The position numbers and the translations under genes are program-made. A DNA stretch of 64,000 nucleotides from NCBI RefSeq assembly GCF_002154695.1, contig NZ_MTAV01000003.1:36564-100563 (forward strand), read 5' to 3'. The notes under the pieces are model-generated. The model made no database searches and was not told the DNA's origin. It was given only the letters and a program-made list of their open reading frames with translations. Numbering within the stretch: the stretch's first letter is position 1; each line of letters opens with the position of its first letter. Shown here in pieces: positions 36,440-46,404 of the stretch. This stretch comes from Nostoc sp. T09. Its GTDB lineage: Bacteria; Cyanobacteriota; Cyanobacteriia; Cyanobacteriales; Nostocaceae.

Positions 36440-36859
36440 CTAACCAGAGATGTGGACAACCAACTCTCTGACATGACTCCGCTGACGATGCTCCCAAACA
36501 TAAATTCCTTGCCAAGTACCCAAAACCAAATGACCTCGATTAATCGGGATATGTTCAGAGGTGTGGGTGAGGGCTGTACGGATATGTGCCGGCATATCAT
36601 CAGGGCCTTCCGCATCATGAATGTACTTGCCTGATTCTGGTACAAGTTTCGCCATAAAGTTAGCCAGATCCACCAACACATCAGGATCGGCATTTTCTTG
36701 AATCACTAAACTAGCTGAAGTGTGGCGCAAAAATAGAGTACACAGTCCAGTTTCCACCCCCGACTCAGCAACGATCGCTTCAATTTTTGAGGTGATATTT
36801 TGAAAAGATTTGCCAGTAGTGGAAACTCTGAGTAGCTTTTGGTAATGAGTCATCTGCAA
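36440..36859 (-). CDS. YjbQ/UPF0047 family protein
   Basis: 139 residues. The blocks LFLRHTSASLVIQENADPDV, DMPAHIRTALTHTSEHIPI and HLVLGTWQGIYVWEHR are diagnostic of UPF0047 (secondary thiamine-phosphate-synthase-like). The histidines in RHTSAS and HTSEH likely line the active site. Length is typical. Start ATG. It is 108 bp upstream of the Nif3-like gene on the same strand and may be cotranscribed with it. Confidence 0.9.
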   Translation of the reverse strand: MQMTHYQKLLRVSTTGKSFQNITSKIEAIVAESGVETGLCTLFLRHTSASLVIQENADPDVLVDLANFMAKLVPESGKYIHDAEGPDDMPAHIRTALTHTSEHIPINRGHLVLGTWQGIYVWEHRQRSHVRELVVHISG

Positions 36860-36987
36860 TGAGTTAAAAGTCCACTGAGCGTCAGAATACGCTTGCTAAT
36901 TGAGAATATATCACACAACTTGGGAAGAGGTGGTTTGTCCGGTGACTGGGTTGCTGTTGTCTTTTATGGAGGTTGAAATTATTGACT

Positions 36988-37494
36988 ATGGAAACAGTCA
37001 AGACTACTGGGGAATTATTGCAACGTTATGCTTCTGGAGAAAGAGATTTCCCAGGAATTGACCTAGAAGGTCGTGTTAGAAAAGATATCTCACTCGAAGG
37101 AACCGACCTGAGTGGAATAAACTTGGCTGGTGCTAACTTGGCTGAGTGTCCTCTGGAAAATATCAACTTCAGAGGAGCTAACCTTGAAGAAATTTGGTTT
37201 CAATCCTCTAACATTCGGGGTGTTAACTTCGAGGGTGCTAACTTGCGAAACGCTAATCTCACTCACTCGCTTGCTGATGGTGCCAACTTCACAAATGCTA
37301 TTTTGACTGGAGCCGATCTCAGATGTGCCAGTATGGAAAATGTTAATTTGACTAGAGCCAATCTGAAGGATGCTGTTATTGGCGGTAGTTATACTGGGGA
37401 AGACATAGATTTTGAGGAAAGTGCTCCTTACTTGAGAGATGCTATTTTCTTCGACACCATTATGCCCGATGGTAGTATTCAAACTAATTCCTAG
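36988..37494 (+). CDS. Pentapeptide-repeat protein
   Basis: 168 residues from ATG 36988; an upstream TTG at 36973 sits directly after a GGAGG and cannot be excluded. A 20-residue cap (LLQRYASGERDFPG) precedes about 20 A(N/D)LxX repeats, with a C-terminal MPDGSIQTNS. The cap and MPDG ending match the longer pentapeptide gene at 6562-7506, so the two are paralogues. A short quadrilateral beta-helix of unknown function. Confidence 0.85.
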   Translation: METVKTTGELLQRYASGERDFPGIDLEGRVRKDISLEGTDLSGINLAGANLAECPLENINFRGANLEEIWFQSSNIRGVNFEGANLRNANLTHSLADGANFTNAILTGADLRCASMENVNLTRANLKDAVIGGSYTGEDIDFEESAPYLRDAIFFDTIMPDGSIQTNS

Positions 37495-37685
37495 TGCGAT
37501 CGCTCCTAGCTCATAACTTGAGTTAAGTAACGAATTCCAAGTACCTATGGCAACCTTGAGTATACGTGAATTAGAGATGCGATCGCCTAGCATTTTTGAA
37601 AGTAAATCGTCTTTGCTGTGGCAATAATCGACGCTGGAGTATTCTTTACTATATCCGTCGAATAAATGCCAAATTCCAAATCCAG

Positions 37686-38639
37686 ATGACTGAGGAAATA
37701 GAAAGAGCCGATAATGATTCACCCTGGAAAGAAATATTAGAAGCATACTTTCCCCAAGCCATGCATTTTTTCTTTCCAGAAACAGCCAGATTAATTAACT
37801 GGGAACGTCCCCATGAATTTCTAGATAAGGAATTTCAGCAAATAGCCCGTGATGCTGAACAAGGAAGAAGATACGCAGATAAATTAGTCAAAGTTTGGCA
37901 AATTCAAGGACAAGAAATTTGGCTATTAATTCATGTAGAAATTCAAGCCAAACCGGAAGAGAGCTTCGCAGAAAGAATGTTTTCCTATAACCTGCGGATA
38001 TTTGACAAATTTGGCAAACCAGCAATTAGCTTGGCGATTTTGTGCGATGCCGATCCAAATTGGCGACCAAATCAATACAATTACAATTATCCCGATACTA
38101 AGCTCAATTTTGAATTTGGCACCGCTAAACTTCTCGATTATCAAAACCGTTGGCAAGAGTTAGAAGCTAGCGATAACCCATTTGCAACGGTTGTCATGGC
38201 ACATTTGAAGACGCAGCAGACGAGTAAAAAACCAGGAGAACGCAAAAGTTGGAAATTTAGCTTAATCCGGCGATTATACGAACAAGGACTGCAAGAAAGA
38301 GATATTCGTAACCTCTACCGATTTATTGACTGGGTTATGATTTTACCAAAAGCATTGGAAGCGGAATTTTGGGAAGAATTTAAACAGTTTGAGCAGGAGA
38401 GAACTATGAGCTATGTAACAACTGGTGAACGTATTGGCTACGAACGGGGACAACAGGAACAAGCGCAAAGTCTCGTCCTACGCCAAGTAAAAAAACGGGT
38501 GGGAGAGTTAGCGCCAGAAGTTCAAGAACGCATTCAAGCCCTTTCCTTAGTGCAATTAGAAGCGCTTGGCGAGGCTTTGTTAGATTTTACAAGGCTAGAG
38601 GATTTACTTAGCTGGTTGGAAGCAAATCCTCCAGGTTAG
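37686..38639 (+). CDS. Rpn-like PD-(D/E)XK family protein with DUF4351-like tail
   Basis: 317 residues from ATG 37686; an ORF extending to 37596 includes unlikely sequence. The N-terminal half is PD-(D/E)XK-like: FLDKEFQQIARD, ADKLVKVWQIQG and IWLLIHVEIQAKPEE (E-x-Q/K). The C-terminal region has RRLYEQGLQERDIRNLYRFIDWVM and a terminal helical DUF4351-like segment (LRQVKKRVGELAPEVQERIQ). Such proteins are abundant in cyanobacteria and are annotated as Rpn/transposase-like nucleases, though mobility is unproven. Confidence 0.75.
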   Translation: MTEEIERADNDSPWKEILEAYFPQAMHFFFPETARLINWERPHEFLDKEFQQIARDAEQGRRYADKLVKVWQIQGQEIWLLIHVEIQAKPEESFAERMFSYNLRIFDKFGKPAISLAILCDADPNWRPNQYNYNYPDTKLNFEFGTAKLLDYQNRWQELEASDNPFATVVMAHLKTQQTSKKPGERKSWKFSLIRRLYEQGLQERDIRNLYRFIDWVMILPKALEAEFWEEFKQFEQERTMSYVTTGERIGYERGQQEQAQSLVLRQVKKRVGELAPEVQERIQALSLVQLEALGEALLDFTRLEDLLSWLEANPPG

Positions 38640-38711
38640 GATTTTCAGGTGTGGGAATGGTTGATCTGTAGCCTCTAATTAAGTGCGATCGCTCCTAGCC
38701 CGTAAATTGAG

Positions 38712-39785
38712 TTAAAAATATTTTAGGACAGCATTAGCGATCGCTTCATTGCCATCTTTAGCAATTGGTTGAGATATCTTTGGTTGCAGAAGAGATTGAT
38801 GCAGAAAATCCCAACTACCTTCAAACAACTCAGTTGGGCTAAGGATTTGATGTTGATTATAATTACTCAACCCTTCAATTAAAAAAGCCGCTTCCGCAAA
38901 ATCTTCGCGAGTAACGGTAACAAGCGGTACTTGCAAACGGGTAGCCTCCGCAAAAGTACCGTAACCAGGTTTAGAGACAACTCGCCCACAAATCGGCATA
39001 AAATCTACAGGTCGGTGTTTTCGGTCAGTAATTTTCACTAAATTAGGTAAATCTGGCGCAGATGGATCGAAAACAATGAATTGCCAATCGGGGAAAAGGC
39101 TCAGATTATCGTAGGGAAGCTGCTGTAAACCCAAGCCGCCGAAAGTCAGCAGAATCGTTTTTACTAGGGGTGCGGTAATCCCCCAACTTGCACGCAAATC
39201 CTCAGCAGCGTAGCGGGGCGAACCACCTGTTAAACCTACATCTATAATATTGGTGAAAGCTGACATCGGTTCATGGAAAGGGAGGCGATATAAGCGATCG
39301 CATTTTGAATAACAATCACTAATCCAGTCAGCAACTTCCAAAAATTCCCCGCCCCAGTCGCGATAAATTAAATCCCAGCCAAAATTACTAATCGACCAGC
39401 AGGGAATGTTGGCGGCTTTGGCAATTAGGGACGCGAGAAAGGGAATATCAGCCAAAATCAGATGGACACGATTTTGACGGATAAAATTGACTTCCGAAGC
39501 AATTAAAGAATGTTGCTTTTTTTTAATTTCTAATAACTTTGCTAAAGTGGCTGCTTTATCCATTGTCAAGCTATCTGCTTGCACCACACCCAAATCAAAT
39601 GCTCTAGGGCGATGGATAAAATCGCCTTCGATATAGCACTCTAGTAACCAGCGTGGTGCAGTAGTCACCATAATGAGCAGAACTTCGGGACAGAACTTTT
39701 GAATAGTTGCGGCGACTGATGCCATGCGAGTAGCATGACCAAAACCGTGGTTAGTAATAGCTAGGTATAAAATTGCGCGTTCCAT
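38712..39785 (-). CDS. GT-B glycosyltransferase-like protein (arabinokinase N-domain/MurG-like)
   Basis: 357 residues from ATG 39785. The N-terminus ILYLAITNHGFGHATRM is the GHATR motif shared with the glycosyltransferase-like domain of plant L-arabinokinase and with MurG-type enzymes. The middle has NFGWDLIYRDWGGEF and the C-terminal part TILLTFGGLG and KPGYGTFAEA, the donor-binding loop. Predicted cytosolic sugar transferase of unknown substrate. A TTG-started longer frame is discounted. Confidence 0.75.
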   Translation of the reverse strand: MERAILYLAITNHGFGHATRMASVAATIQKFCPEVLLIMVTTAPRWLLECYIEGDFIHRPRAFDLGVVQADSLTMDKAATLAKLLEIKKKQHSLIASEVNFIRQNRVHLILADIPFLASLIAKAANIPCWSISNFGWDLIYRDWGGEFLEVADWISDCYSKCDRLYRLPFHEPMSAFTNIIDVGLTGGSPRYAAEDLRASWGITAPLVKTILLTFGGLGLQQLPYDNLSLFPDWQFIVFDPSAPDLPNLVKITDRKHRPVDFMPICGRVVSKPGYGTFAEATRLQVPLVTVTREDFAEAAFLIEGLSNYNQHQILSPTELFEGSWDFLHQSLLQPKISQPIAKDGNEAIANAVLKYF

Positions 39786-40478
39786 AATAGATAAGAGCAA
39801 CAGCTGAGAGGGAATGCATCTGCAAGCCACAATCAATTTACCGGGTTCTGGCAACTTTGGGTGATGATTTTGGCAAGTGAGGCGGGACTGTAATGGCTGA
39901 AGTGAAAACCCCGCAACTCAAAGGCTGTCTTGCTGGTAGTAAGGAGATGGGATAATGAATGCGATCGCGTTGATTAGTTAGTCACTCTGCTCAGAGTAGG
40001 GTGAGAGAGGCACAGGATTAAATGCGTTGTAACTCAACGTTATGTTTTAGTGCATAACGGCAAAATCATCTTTCATCAAGCTTTTAGGTAGTTTGATGAT
40101 CTGAAAACAGTCTACTTAATATTTCTTTTATAAATAGTCTTTAAAAGCAGTGTTTAAAGTAGGTTATCATCAAGAAAAATTCCGGTTTCACATTAAAATC
40201 CAAGCATTAGCATTGCTCAAGCAAAAATAGCAGAAATATTTTTGCTTGAGCAACAAATTCCTCAAAAGAGCCGTAATACAAAAGAAACAGGAATAAAACT
40301 GGTAATTAACAGTCCATCAGTTAAGTTTATGGGCAAAGGAGTGTTTTTTAGATAACCATCACTAACTGCGTACACCAAGACGCATAAAAAACTACCTGAA
40401 CCCTTCTACACCTTTGCTTAGTTTTCACAAACTTGGTGATGTTTGTCATGGGCGGCATCGAAGTTACTTGAAGTTAGT
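39786..40478. other. Intergenic region with a 16-bp perfect inverted repeat
   Basis: About 690 bp. The notable feature is a perfect hairpin (40213-40253). The remainder is AT-rich and probably includes decayed sequence upstream of the kinase remnant at 40479. Confidence 0.45.
40213..40253. repeat. Perfect 16-bp inverted repeat
   Basis: Left arm TTGCTCAAGCAAAAAT (40213-40228), right arm ATTTTTGCTTGAGCAA (40238-40253), 9-nt loop. The stem runs straight through a T/A run, so it may act as a terminator, though no gene ends within 400 bp on either side. Confidence 0.7.
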
Positions 40479-40808
40479 TATAGCTCAGGAAGTATACCAG
40501 ACTTAAAAGGAATGATAGTAATTGCTGTTTCAGCTAGCGTTGTTGATTGCGCTCACCAAGATACTCAGGAAGTTGGTTGTGACGGTTTTCTACCCAAACC
40601 TGTTCGGTAATAGGATCTTTAAGAAAACTGAAAAATGCATTTAGGCTGGGAATGGGTTAATCGAGAAAACGAGCGGAAGAATTCACGTCCCACTTCAGAC
40701 TTACTACTGCCAACTACCCTTATAGTTATCTCTAGTGAGGAGATTGCTAGCTTTGTTGATGTAGCAATGAAGTGTCATCTACGAGCTATTGTCAATCGAA
40801 GCTACTAG
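40479..40808 (+). pseudogene. Remnant of a hybrid kinase/response-regulator C-terminus
   Basis: In one frame the stretch reads DLKGMIVIAVSASVVD ... GCDGFLPKPVR, the end of a receiver domain, then a stop. A second piece reads GWEWVNRENER and SSEEIASFVDVAMKCHLRAIVNR, the helical tail found after receiver domains of large cyanobacterial hybrid kinases (compare the tail of the gene at 28301-30688). At least two stops interrupt it. An intact REC-PAS-HK-REC gene follows, so this may be a decayed neighbour or tandem copy. Confidence 0.65.
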
Positions 40809-40919
40809 AGTGGAAGATAGAGATTGACAATGGATGCTATTTGCTACCCATATCTGTCAACTTGCTAAATTTTTAAAGAAAAACAAATTCGCCTTTTTTA
40901 ACATTTGTTAGAGGTATTA

Positions 40920-42896
40920 ATGAGCGATAATGCTACTAACCAAGGTGTCATCTTAATCGTTGATGATAATCCTACTAATTTAGAATTATTGCTCGATTTT
41001 CTAGAAGAGTCAGGGTTTAAAGTTTTAGTAGCTGAAGATGGCATAAGTGCAGTGGAGATGGCAGAATATGCCTCACCAGACTTAATTTTATTAGACGTAT
41101 TGATGCCAGAAGTCGACGGTTTTGAAACTTGCCGACGGTTAAAAAGCAATCCAGAAACTCAAAATATTCCGGTAATTTTCTTAACTGCACTTGTAGATAA
41201 GGTTGATAAAGTTAAAGGGTTGAATTTGGGAGCAGTGGATTACATCACTAAACCACTGGCACATGACGAGGTTTTAGCTCGCATTAAAATTCACATGCGC
41301 CTGCAAAACCTCACGAAAAAACTCACCGAGCAAAATCAGTGTTTGGAAGCGGAAATCTTTGAACGCAAGCAAGCAGAACAAAGAATCCGTGAACAAGCAG
41401 CTTTGTTAGATATCACAACAGATGCAATTATCGTACAAGACTTGAATAATCAAATCCGATTTTGGAATCAAGGATCTGAACGTCTGTATGGTTGGAATCA
41501 AGAAGAAGTGCTCACAAGAAATGCTAATAAGCTGCTTTATCAACAGGAGACATTATTTCAACTGCAAGACATCCAAAAAAGTTTAATGAACTGTGGCTTA
41601 TGGGAAGGAGATTTACATCAAACTACCAAAACTGGTAAAGAAATTATCGTTGCTAGTCGTTGGACAGTGATGCCCGATTTGGCAGGACAACCTAAATCTA
41701 TATTAATTGTTAACACTGATATTACAGAGAAAAAACAACTCGAAGCGCAGTTTTTGCGAGCACAGCGTATGGAGAGTATTGGAACTCTAGCAAGCGGTAT
41801 TGCTCATGACTTAAATAATGCGCTCACACCAATGTTGATGATAGTTCAACTCTTAGAAATAAAACTTGCAGATGAAAATAGCAAACAATGGCTGGCAATT
41901 TTAGAAACAAATATTAAACGAGCAGCAGATTTAGTCAAACATGTGCTGTGTTTTTCTCGAGGACTTGAAGGAAAATTTAGTACATTAGAGATAAACGATG
42001 TCATTTCTGAAGTTGAACAAATTGTTAAACAGACATTTTCCAAATCTATTGCAATACATGTTGATATTCCCAGGCAAAGCCTTTGGAACATCTCAGGTGA
42101 TGCTAATCAACTCCACCAAGTAGTATTGAATCTTTGTATTAATGCTCGTGATGCTATGCCAGACGGCGGTATTCTGAAGATTTCTGCCAAGAATGTCTGG
42201 ATTGACAGCGAATGTGCTCGCAGGAATATTGATGCTCAGGTTGGTCCTTATGTAGTGCTTACCATATCCGATACAGGCAAGGGTATTTCAAAAGAAATAA
42301 TCGATCGGATTTTTGAGCCTTTTTTCACAACAAAAGAAGTCGGTCAAGGCACAGGGCTGGGACTTTCAACAGTCATGGGAATTGTTAAAAGTCACAATGG
42401 TTTTGTGAAAGTAGTAAGCGAATTGGGAAAAGGAACAGAATTTCAGATATATTTGCTAGCTACACAAACAATTGAGACAGAAAATACATTAACAGGCTAT
42501 GATGATTTACTCACAGGAAATGGAGAATTAATTTTGGTTGTTGATGATGAAGAATCAATTCGGGAGATTACGAAAACTGCTTTAGAAAAAAATGCTTACA
42601 ATGTTTTAGTTGCTAAAGATGGAATTGAGGCAGTTGCCTTATATACAAAACATAAAACAGAGATTAATGTCGTCTTAATTGATATGATGATGCCATCTAT
42701 GGATGGGCCGATGGCTATCCGTGTACTGAAAAAAATTAATCCAGAAGTCAAAATTGTAGTAGTTAGTGGATTGACTTCTAATCATGAATTAATTGCAACT
42801 TTAGATAATAGCATCACAAGCTTTTTACCAAAACCCTATACATCACAAGAATTGTTAAAAACTGTACAGGTTACACTTTATTCAAACTCACGCTAA
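40920..42896 (+). CDS. REC-PAS-histidine kinase-REC hybrid
   Basis: 658 residues from ATG 40920, preceded by GAGG at 5 nt (a TTG at 40905 is discounted). N-terminal receiver (LIVDDNPTN, LILLDVLMPEVDG), PAS (about 150-270, ITTDAIIVQDLNNQIRF), HisKA (SGIAHDLNNALTPML), HATPase (LNLCINARDAMPDG, DTGKGIS, GTGLGLSTVMGIV) and a second receiver (LVVDDEESIR, LIDMMMP, SFLPKPY). Cytosolic phosphorelay protein. The H-box HDLNN and the final receiver resemble NtrB-type hybrids. Confidence 0.92.
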   Translation: MSDNATNQGVILIVDDNPTNLELLLDFLEESGFKVLVAEDGISAVEMAEYASPDLILLDVLMPEVDGFETCRRLKSNPETQNIPVIFLTALVDKVDKVKGLNLGAVDYITKPLAHDEVLARIKIHMRLQNLTKKLTEQNQCLEAEIFERKQAEQRIREQAALLDITTDAIIVQDLNNQIRFWNQGSERLYGWNQEEVLTRNANKLLYQQETLFQLQDIQKSLMNCGLWEGDLHQTTKTGKEIIVASRWTVMPDLAGQPKSILIVNTDITEKKQLEAQFLRAQRMESIGTLASGIAHDLNNALTPMLMIVQLLEIKLADENSKQWLAILETNIKRAADLVKHVLCFSRGLEGKFSTLEINDVISEVEQIVKQTFSKSIAIHVDIPRQSLWNISGDANQLHQVVLNLCINARDAMPDGGILKISAKNVWIDSECARRNIDAQVGPYVVLTISDTGKGISKEIIDRIFEPFFTTKEVGQGTGLGLSTVMGIVKSHNGFVKVVSELGKGTEFQIYLLATQTIETENTLTGYDDLLTGNGELILVVDDEESIREITKTALEKNAYNVLVAKDGIEAVALYTKHKTEINVVLIDMMMPSMDGPMAIRVLKKINPEVKIVVVSGLTSNHELIATLDNSITSFLPKPYTSQELLKTVQVTLYSNSR

Positions 42897-42998
42897 AAAC
42901 ACACGCAATGCAGTCTTTAGACTTGAACAGAGCATTATGAATTAGTAATAGCGAGAACCGAGCGTCACTCGCCGGGCTTGCCACAAGCTATTATAAAC

Positions 42999-43195
42999 AG
43001 GACTTACGCAAGCAAAATTTGTCATTGCGACCGGAACGTAGTGTAGGGAAGCAATCCCAGAAATTCAGGCGATTACGTCGCTACCCTACCCTGCGGGAAC
43101 CCTCTACCCTGCGGGAAGCTAACGCAACGAGGGAACGGGAACGACTTCGTCGAACGCTAGTAATGACGGAATTCCGTGACTTTTGCGTAAGTCCT
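42999..43195. mobile_element. MITE-like element (197 bp)
   Basis: Perfect 13-bp terminal inverted repeats AGGACTTACGCAA (42999-43011) and TTGCGTAAGTCCT (43183-43195), with a second inner pair GTCATT / AATGAC (43021-43026, 43162-43167). No coding capacity. Adjacent flanks are AT-rich, with no clear target-site duplication. A solo copy of the terminus is at 31225. Confidence 0.75.
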
Positions 43196-43217
43196 AATAA
43201 ATTACGAATTATTGTGA

Positions 43218-43514
43218 CTAATTCCAGTCCTGTTCTTCCTTTTTGCCGCGACTTTTATAAATTCCCCCAACATCGTGGATCTGGCGAGTTTTTTCAAACA
43301 ACTGTGTTTCCGTCAAACCCCAACGCTGCAAGACTTTATCTAAGTCTTGTTGGATGTCGCGCGCGCCCGGAAAGCCTTGATAACGAATCAAGAGCCGAGC
43401 TAGTTCTGCTAAGTTATGGTCTGTCGCCTCTTGAGCTAGTAAAATATCAATAGTGGGGCGATCGCGGTTATGAAGAGGATGCTGTTGGTCTTTACTTCCG
43501 GATGCTTCAGCCAT
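43218..43514 (-). CDS. DUF3288 family protein
   Basis: 98 residues from ATG 43514; the longer frame to 43613 encodes a weak extension. The segment DRPTIDILLAQEATDHNLAELARLLIRY, followed by QQDLDKVLQRWGL and THDVGG-like IHDVGGIYK, is the cyanobacterial DUF3288 pattern. Small, soluble, function unknown. It lies immediately next to a MITE. Confidence 0.85.
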   Translation of the reverse strand: MAEASGSKDQQHPLHNRDRPTIDILLAQEATDHNLAELARLLIRYQGFPGARDIQQDLDKVLQRWGLTETQLFEKTRQIHDVGGIYKSRGKKEEQDWN

Positions 43515-43803
43515 CGTCAGTCCTAAGTTATGAGTCTTGAGTTTTAAGTGTAGCTGAGAGACGGAGAGTAGAGAAGCCAAAACCAACACTGAAGAGGTAA
43601 ATGTCAAATCCATAACTTCTCACCTCCTGAATATTCCACTCAGCACGTTAGCGACGGCAACCACACCTTAACTCTTACGGCTCTCACCACTGTCATTGAA
43701 CTTTAAATAAAGATACATTGTCATTAAGAAAATACATGAAAGTTTAGATAAGGGTGAATGATATTTCACCCAAAGCCAAGCAGCAAGGGAGCAAGAACCC
43801 GCT

Positions 43804-46254
43804 ATGTTTGAACACTTCACTTCCGAAGCAATTAAAGTAATTATGCTAGCTCAGGAGGAAGCACGTCGCCTGGGACACAACTTTGTAGGAACAGAGCAAA
43901 TTCTCCTCGGGCTGATGGGAGAAGGAACTGGGGTTGCTGCTAAAGTGCTGACCGAATTGGGCGTTACTCTTAAAGACGCACGTCGCGAGGTCGAAAAAAT
44001 TATTGGTAGGGGTTCTGGCTTTGTACCACCGGAAATTCCTTTTACTCCTAAAGTAAAAAGCCTCTTTGAGCAATCGTTTAAAGAAGCTCATGGTCTGGGG
44101 CACAACTACATTAATACAGAACACTTACTCTTAGGTTTAACCGAGGCTGGTGAAGGTGTAGCCGCCAAAGTACTGCAAAATCTCGGCGTTGACCTCAAGA
44201 GCATCCGCACTGCGGTGATTCGTTATTTAGGTGAAAACGCAACAGTTTACGCTGCGGGTAATGGACCAAAGCGCACCCAAGCACTCAGTCTAGAAGAGTT
44301 TGGCAGAAATCTGAGCAAACTGGCACAAGAAGGCAAGCTAGACCCGATTGTTGGTCGTGATAAAGAAATTGAACGTGCCATTCAAATTCTCGGACGTCGG
44401 ACTAAGAACAATCCAGTGTTGATTGGTGAGCCGGGAGTTGGGAAAACAGCGATCGCCGAAGGTCTGGCTCAACGGATTATCAACCAAGATGTTCCCGAAG
44501 TTTTGCAAGACAAGCAAGTAATCAGCCTCGATATGGGCTTGCTAGTCGCAGGAACTCGCTTCCGGGGAGATTTTGAAGAACGCATCAAGAAAATCGTCGA
44601 TGAGATTCGCACTGTCGGCAATATCATCCTCGTGATTGATGAAATTCATACCTTAGTTGGTGCTGGGGGAACAGAAGGCGGCTTAGATGCAGCCAATATC
44701 CTCAAGCCTGCTTTAGCTAGAGGTGAACTCCAGTGCGTTGGTGCAACCACACTAGATGAGTACCGTAAGCACATTGAGCGTGATGCAGCCTTAGAGCGCC
44801 GTTTCCAACCGATTATGGTAGGCGAACCCACAGTCGCAGAAACCATTGAGATTCTCTATGGCTTGCGGGGAGCTTATGAGCAACATCATAAAGTGACAAT
44901 TTCTGATGCAGCTGTAGTCGCAGCCGCCCAATTGTCAGACCGCTACATTAGCGATCGCTTCTTGCCAGATAAGGCAATAGACTTGATTGATGAAGCTGGT
45001 TCTCGCGTGCGTCTGCGCAACTCTCAGATTTCTCCTAACAAAGAACTGAAGCGCGAATTGGCTGGTGTCACCAAAGCCAAAGAAGATGCAGTCAGAATCC
45101 AAAATTTTGATACAGCTGGTAAGCTACGCGATCAAGAATTGGAACTGCAAGCAAAACTGCACGCCGAAACTCAAACAGGTACATCAGGCAAAACTCCCGT
45201 CGTGGATGAGGAAGACATCGCCCAAATCGTGGCTTCCTGGACTGGTGTCCCAGTCAACAAGCTCACAGAATCAGAATCCGAGCTACTGTTGCATCTGGAA
45301 GACACACTTCATCAACGGCTCATCGGTCAAGAACAAGCGGTTACCTCTGTATCTCGTGCCATCCGTCGCGCCAGAGTTGGGTTAAAGAACCCCAATCGAC
45401 CAATCGCCAGCTTTATCTTCTCCGGTCCTACTGGAGTTGGGAAGACAGAATTGGCGAAAGCCTTAGCCGCCTACTTCTTCGGCTCAGAAGAAGCCATGAT
45501 TCGCCTAGATATGTCCGAATACATGGAAAGCCATACAGTCTCCAAGCTGATTGGTTCACCTCCTGGTTACGTAGGCTACGACGAAGGCGGACAACTTACA
45601 GAATCCGTGCGGCGCAAACCATACACAGTGCTGCTATTCGATGAAATCGAAAAAGCACACCCCGATGTATTCAATATGCTGCTGCAAATCTTGGATGACG
45701 GACATCTCACCGACGCCAAAGGTCGGAAAGTGGACTTCAAGAACACCTTGATCATCTTGACATCTAACATCGGTTCCAAGGTCATTGAAAAAGGTGGCGG
45801 TGGTTTAGGCTTCGATTTCGACAACCAAGCCGATGCTAGTTACAACCGCATCCGCAACTTAGTAAATGAAGAACTCAAAGCTTACTTCCGTCCAGAGTTC
45901 CTCAACCGTCTTGATGAGATTATCGTCTTCACCCAGCTTTCTAAGGATGAAGTCAAGCAAATTGCTGACATCCTCTTACGTGAAGTTGCTGGTCGTTTGA
46001 CAGAGAAGGGTATTACCTTAGAAGTCACAGAACGCTTTAAAGAACGTGTAGTTCAAGAAGGTTACAACCCCAGCTACGGTGCTAGACCATTACGTAGAGC
46101 TATTATGCGTCTGTTAGAAGACTCTCTGGCAGAAGCTTTGCTAGGTGGTCAAATCGTAAGTGGAGACACAGCCATTGCTGATGTTGACGATGATGGTCAA
46201 GTGCAAATCCAAAAATCGGAAAAACGGGAGTTACTGTTAGCAAATGTTGGCTAA
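43804..46254 (+). CDS. clpC: ATP-dependent Clp protease ATP-binding subunit ClpC
   Basis: 816 residues, standard for ClpC. Two N-terminal Clp_N repeats (about 1-145), AAA1 with Walker A GEPGVGKT (about 203), a UVR-like M-domain ([16 protein letters not shown], about 420), AAA2 with Walker A GPTGVGKT (about 540), and a C-terminal D2 small domain ([14 protein letters not shown]). Hexameric HSP100 unfoldase feeding ClpP; essential in cyanobacteria. ATG start. A strong intrinsic terminator follows 122 bp downstream. Confidence 0.97.
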   Translation: MFEHFTSEAIKVIMLAQEEARRLGHNFVGTEQILLGLMGEGTGVAAKVLTELGVTLKDARREVEKIIGRGSGFVPPEIPFTPKVKSLFEQSFKEAHGLGHNYINTEHLLLGLTEAGEGVAAKVLQNLGVDLKSIRTAVIRYLGENATVYAAGNGPKRTQALSLEEFGRNLSKLAQEGKLDPIVGRDKEIERAIQILGRRTKNNPVLIGEPGVGKTAIAEGLAQRIINQDVPEVLQDKQVISLDMGLLVAGTRFRGDFEERIKKIVDEIRTVGNIILVIDEIHTLVGAGGTEGGLDAANILKPALARGELQCVGATTLDEYRKHIERDAALERRFQPIMVGEPTVAETIEILYGLRGAYEQHHKVTISDAAVVAAAQLSDRYISDRFLPDKAIDLIDEAGSRVRLRNSQISPNKELKRELAGVTKAKEDAVRIQNFDTAGKLRDQELELQAKLHAETQTGTSGKTPVVDEEDIAQIVASWTGVPVNKLTESESELLLHLEDTLHQRLIGQEQAVTSVSRAIRRARVGLKNPNRPIASFIFSGPTGVGKTELAKALAAYFFGSEEAMIRLDMSEYMESHTVSKLIGSPPGYVGYDEGGQLTESVRRKPYTVLLFDEIEKAHPDVFNMLLQILDDGHLTDAKGRKVDFKNTLIILTSNIGSKVIEKGGGGLGFDFDNQADASYNRIRNLVNEELKAYFRPEFLNRLDEIIVFTQLSKDEVKQIADILLREVAGRLTEKGITLEVTERFKERVVQEGYNPSYGARPLRRAIMRLLEDSLAEALLGGQIVSGDTAIADVDDDGQVQIQKSEKRELLLANVG

Positions 46255-46376
46255 TTTTATACCGTGTCACTTTTGCTGTAACATATGAGAACCATTCCAC
46301 ATCCTGCCTGCCGCAGAAGAGCGAGAGAGGAGTATCTTTGATAGAACTGAAGTGAAATGGTATTAGCTCTTTAAAA

Positions 46377-46404
46377 CCCTGGTAGAAATACCAGGGATTT
46401 TTTT
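46377..46404 (+). terminator. Intrinsic terminator of clpC
   Basis: 8-bp perfect stem CCCTGGTA / TACCAGGG with a 4-nt loop, followed by a T7 run (46398-46404). Confidence 0.9.

Noticed and set aside
43019..43453. 144-codon frame in the MITE and antisense to the DUF3288 gene
   Set aside because: Arg-rich reading of a repeat element and the complement of a real gene.
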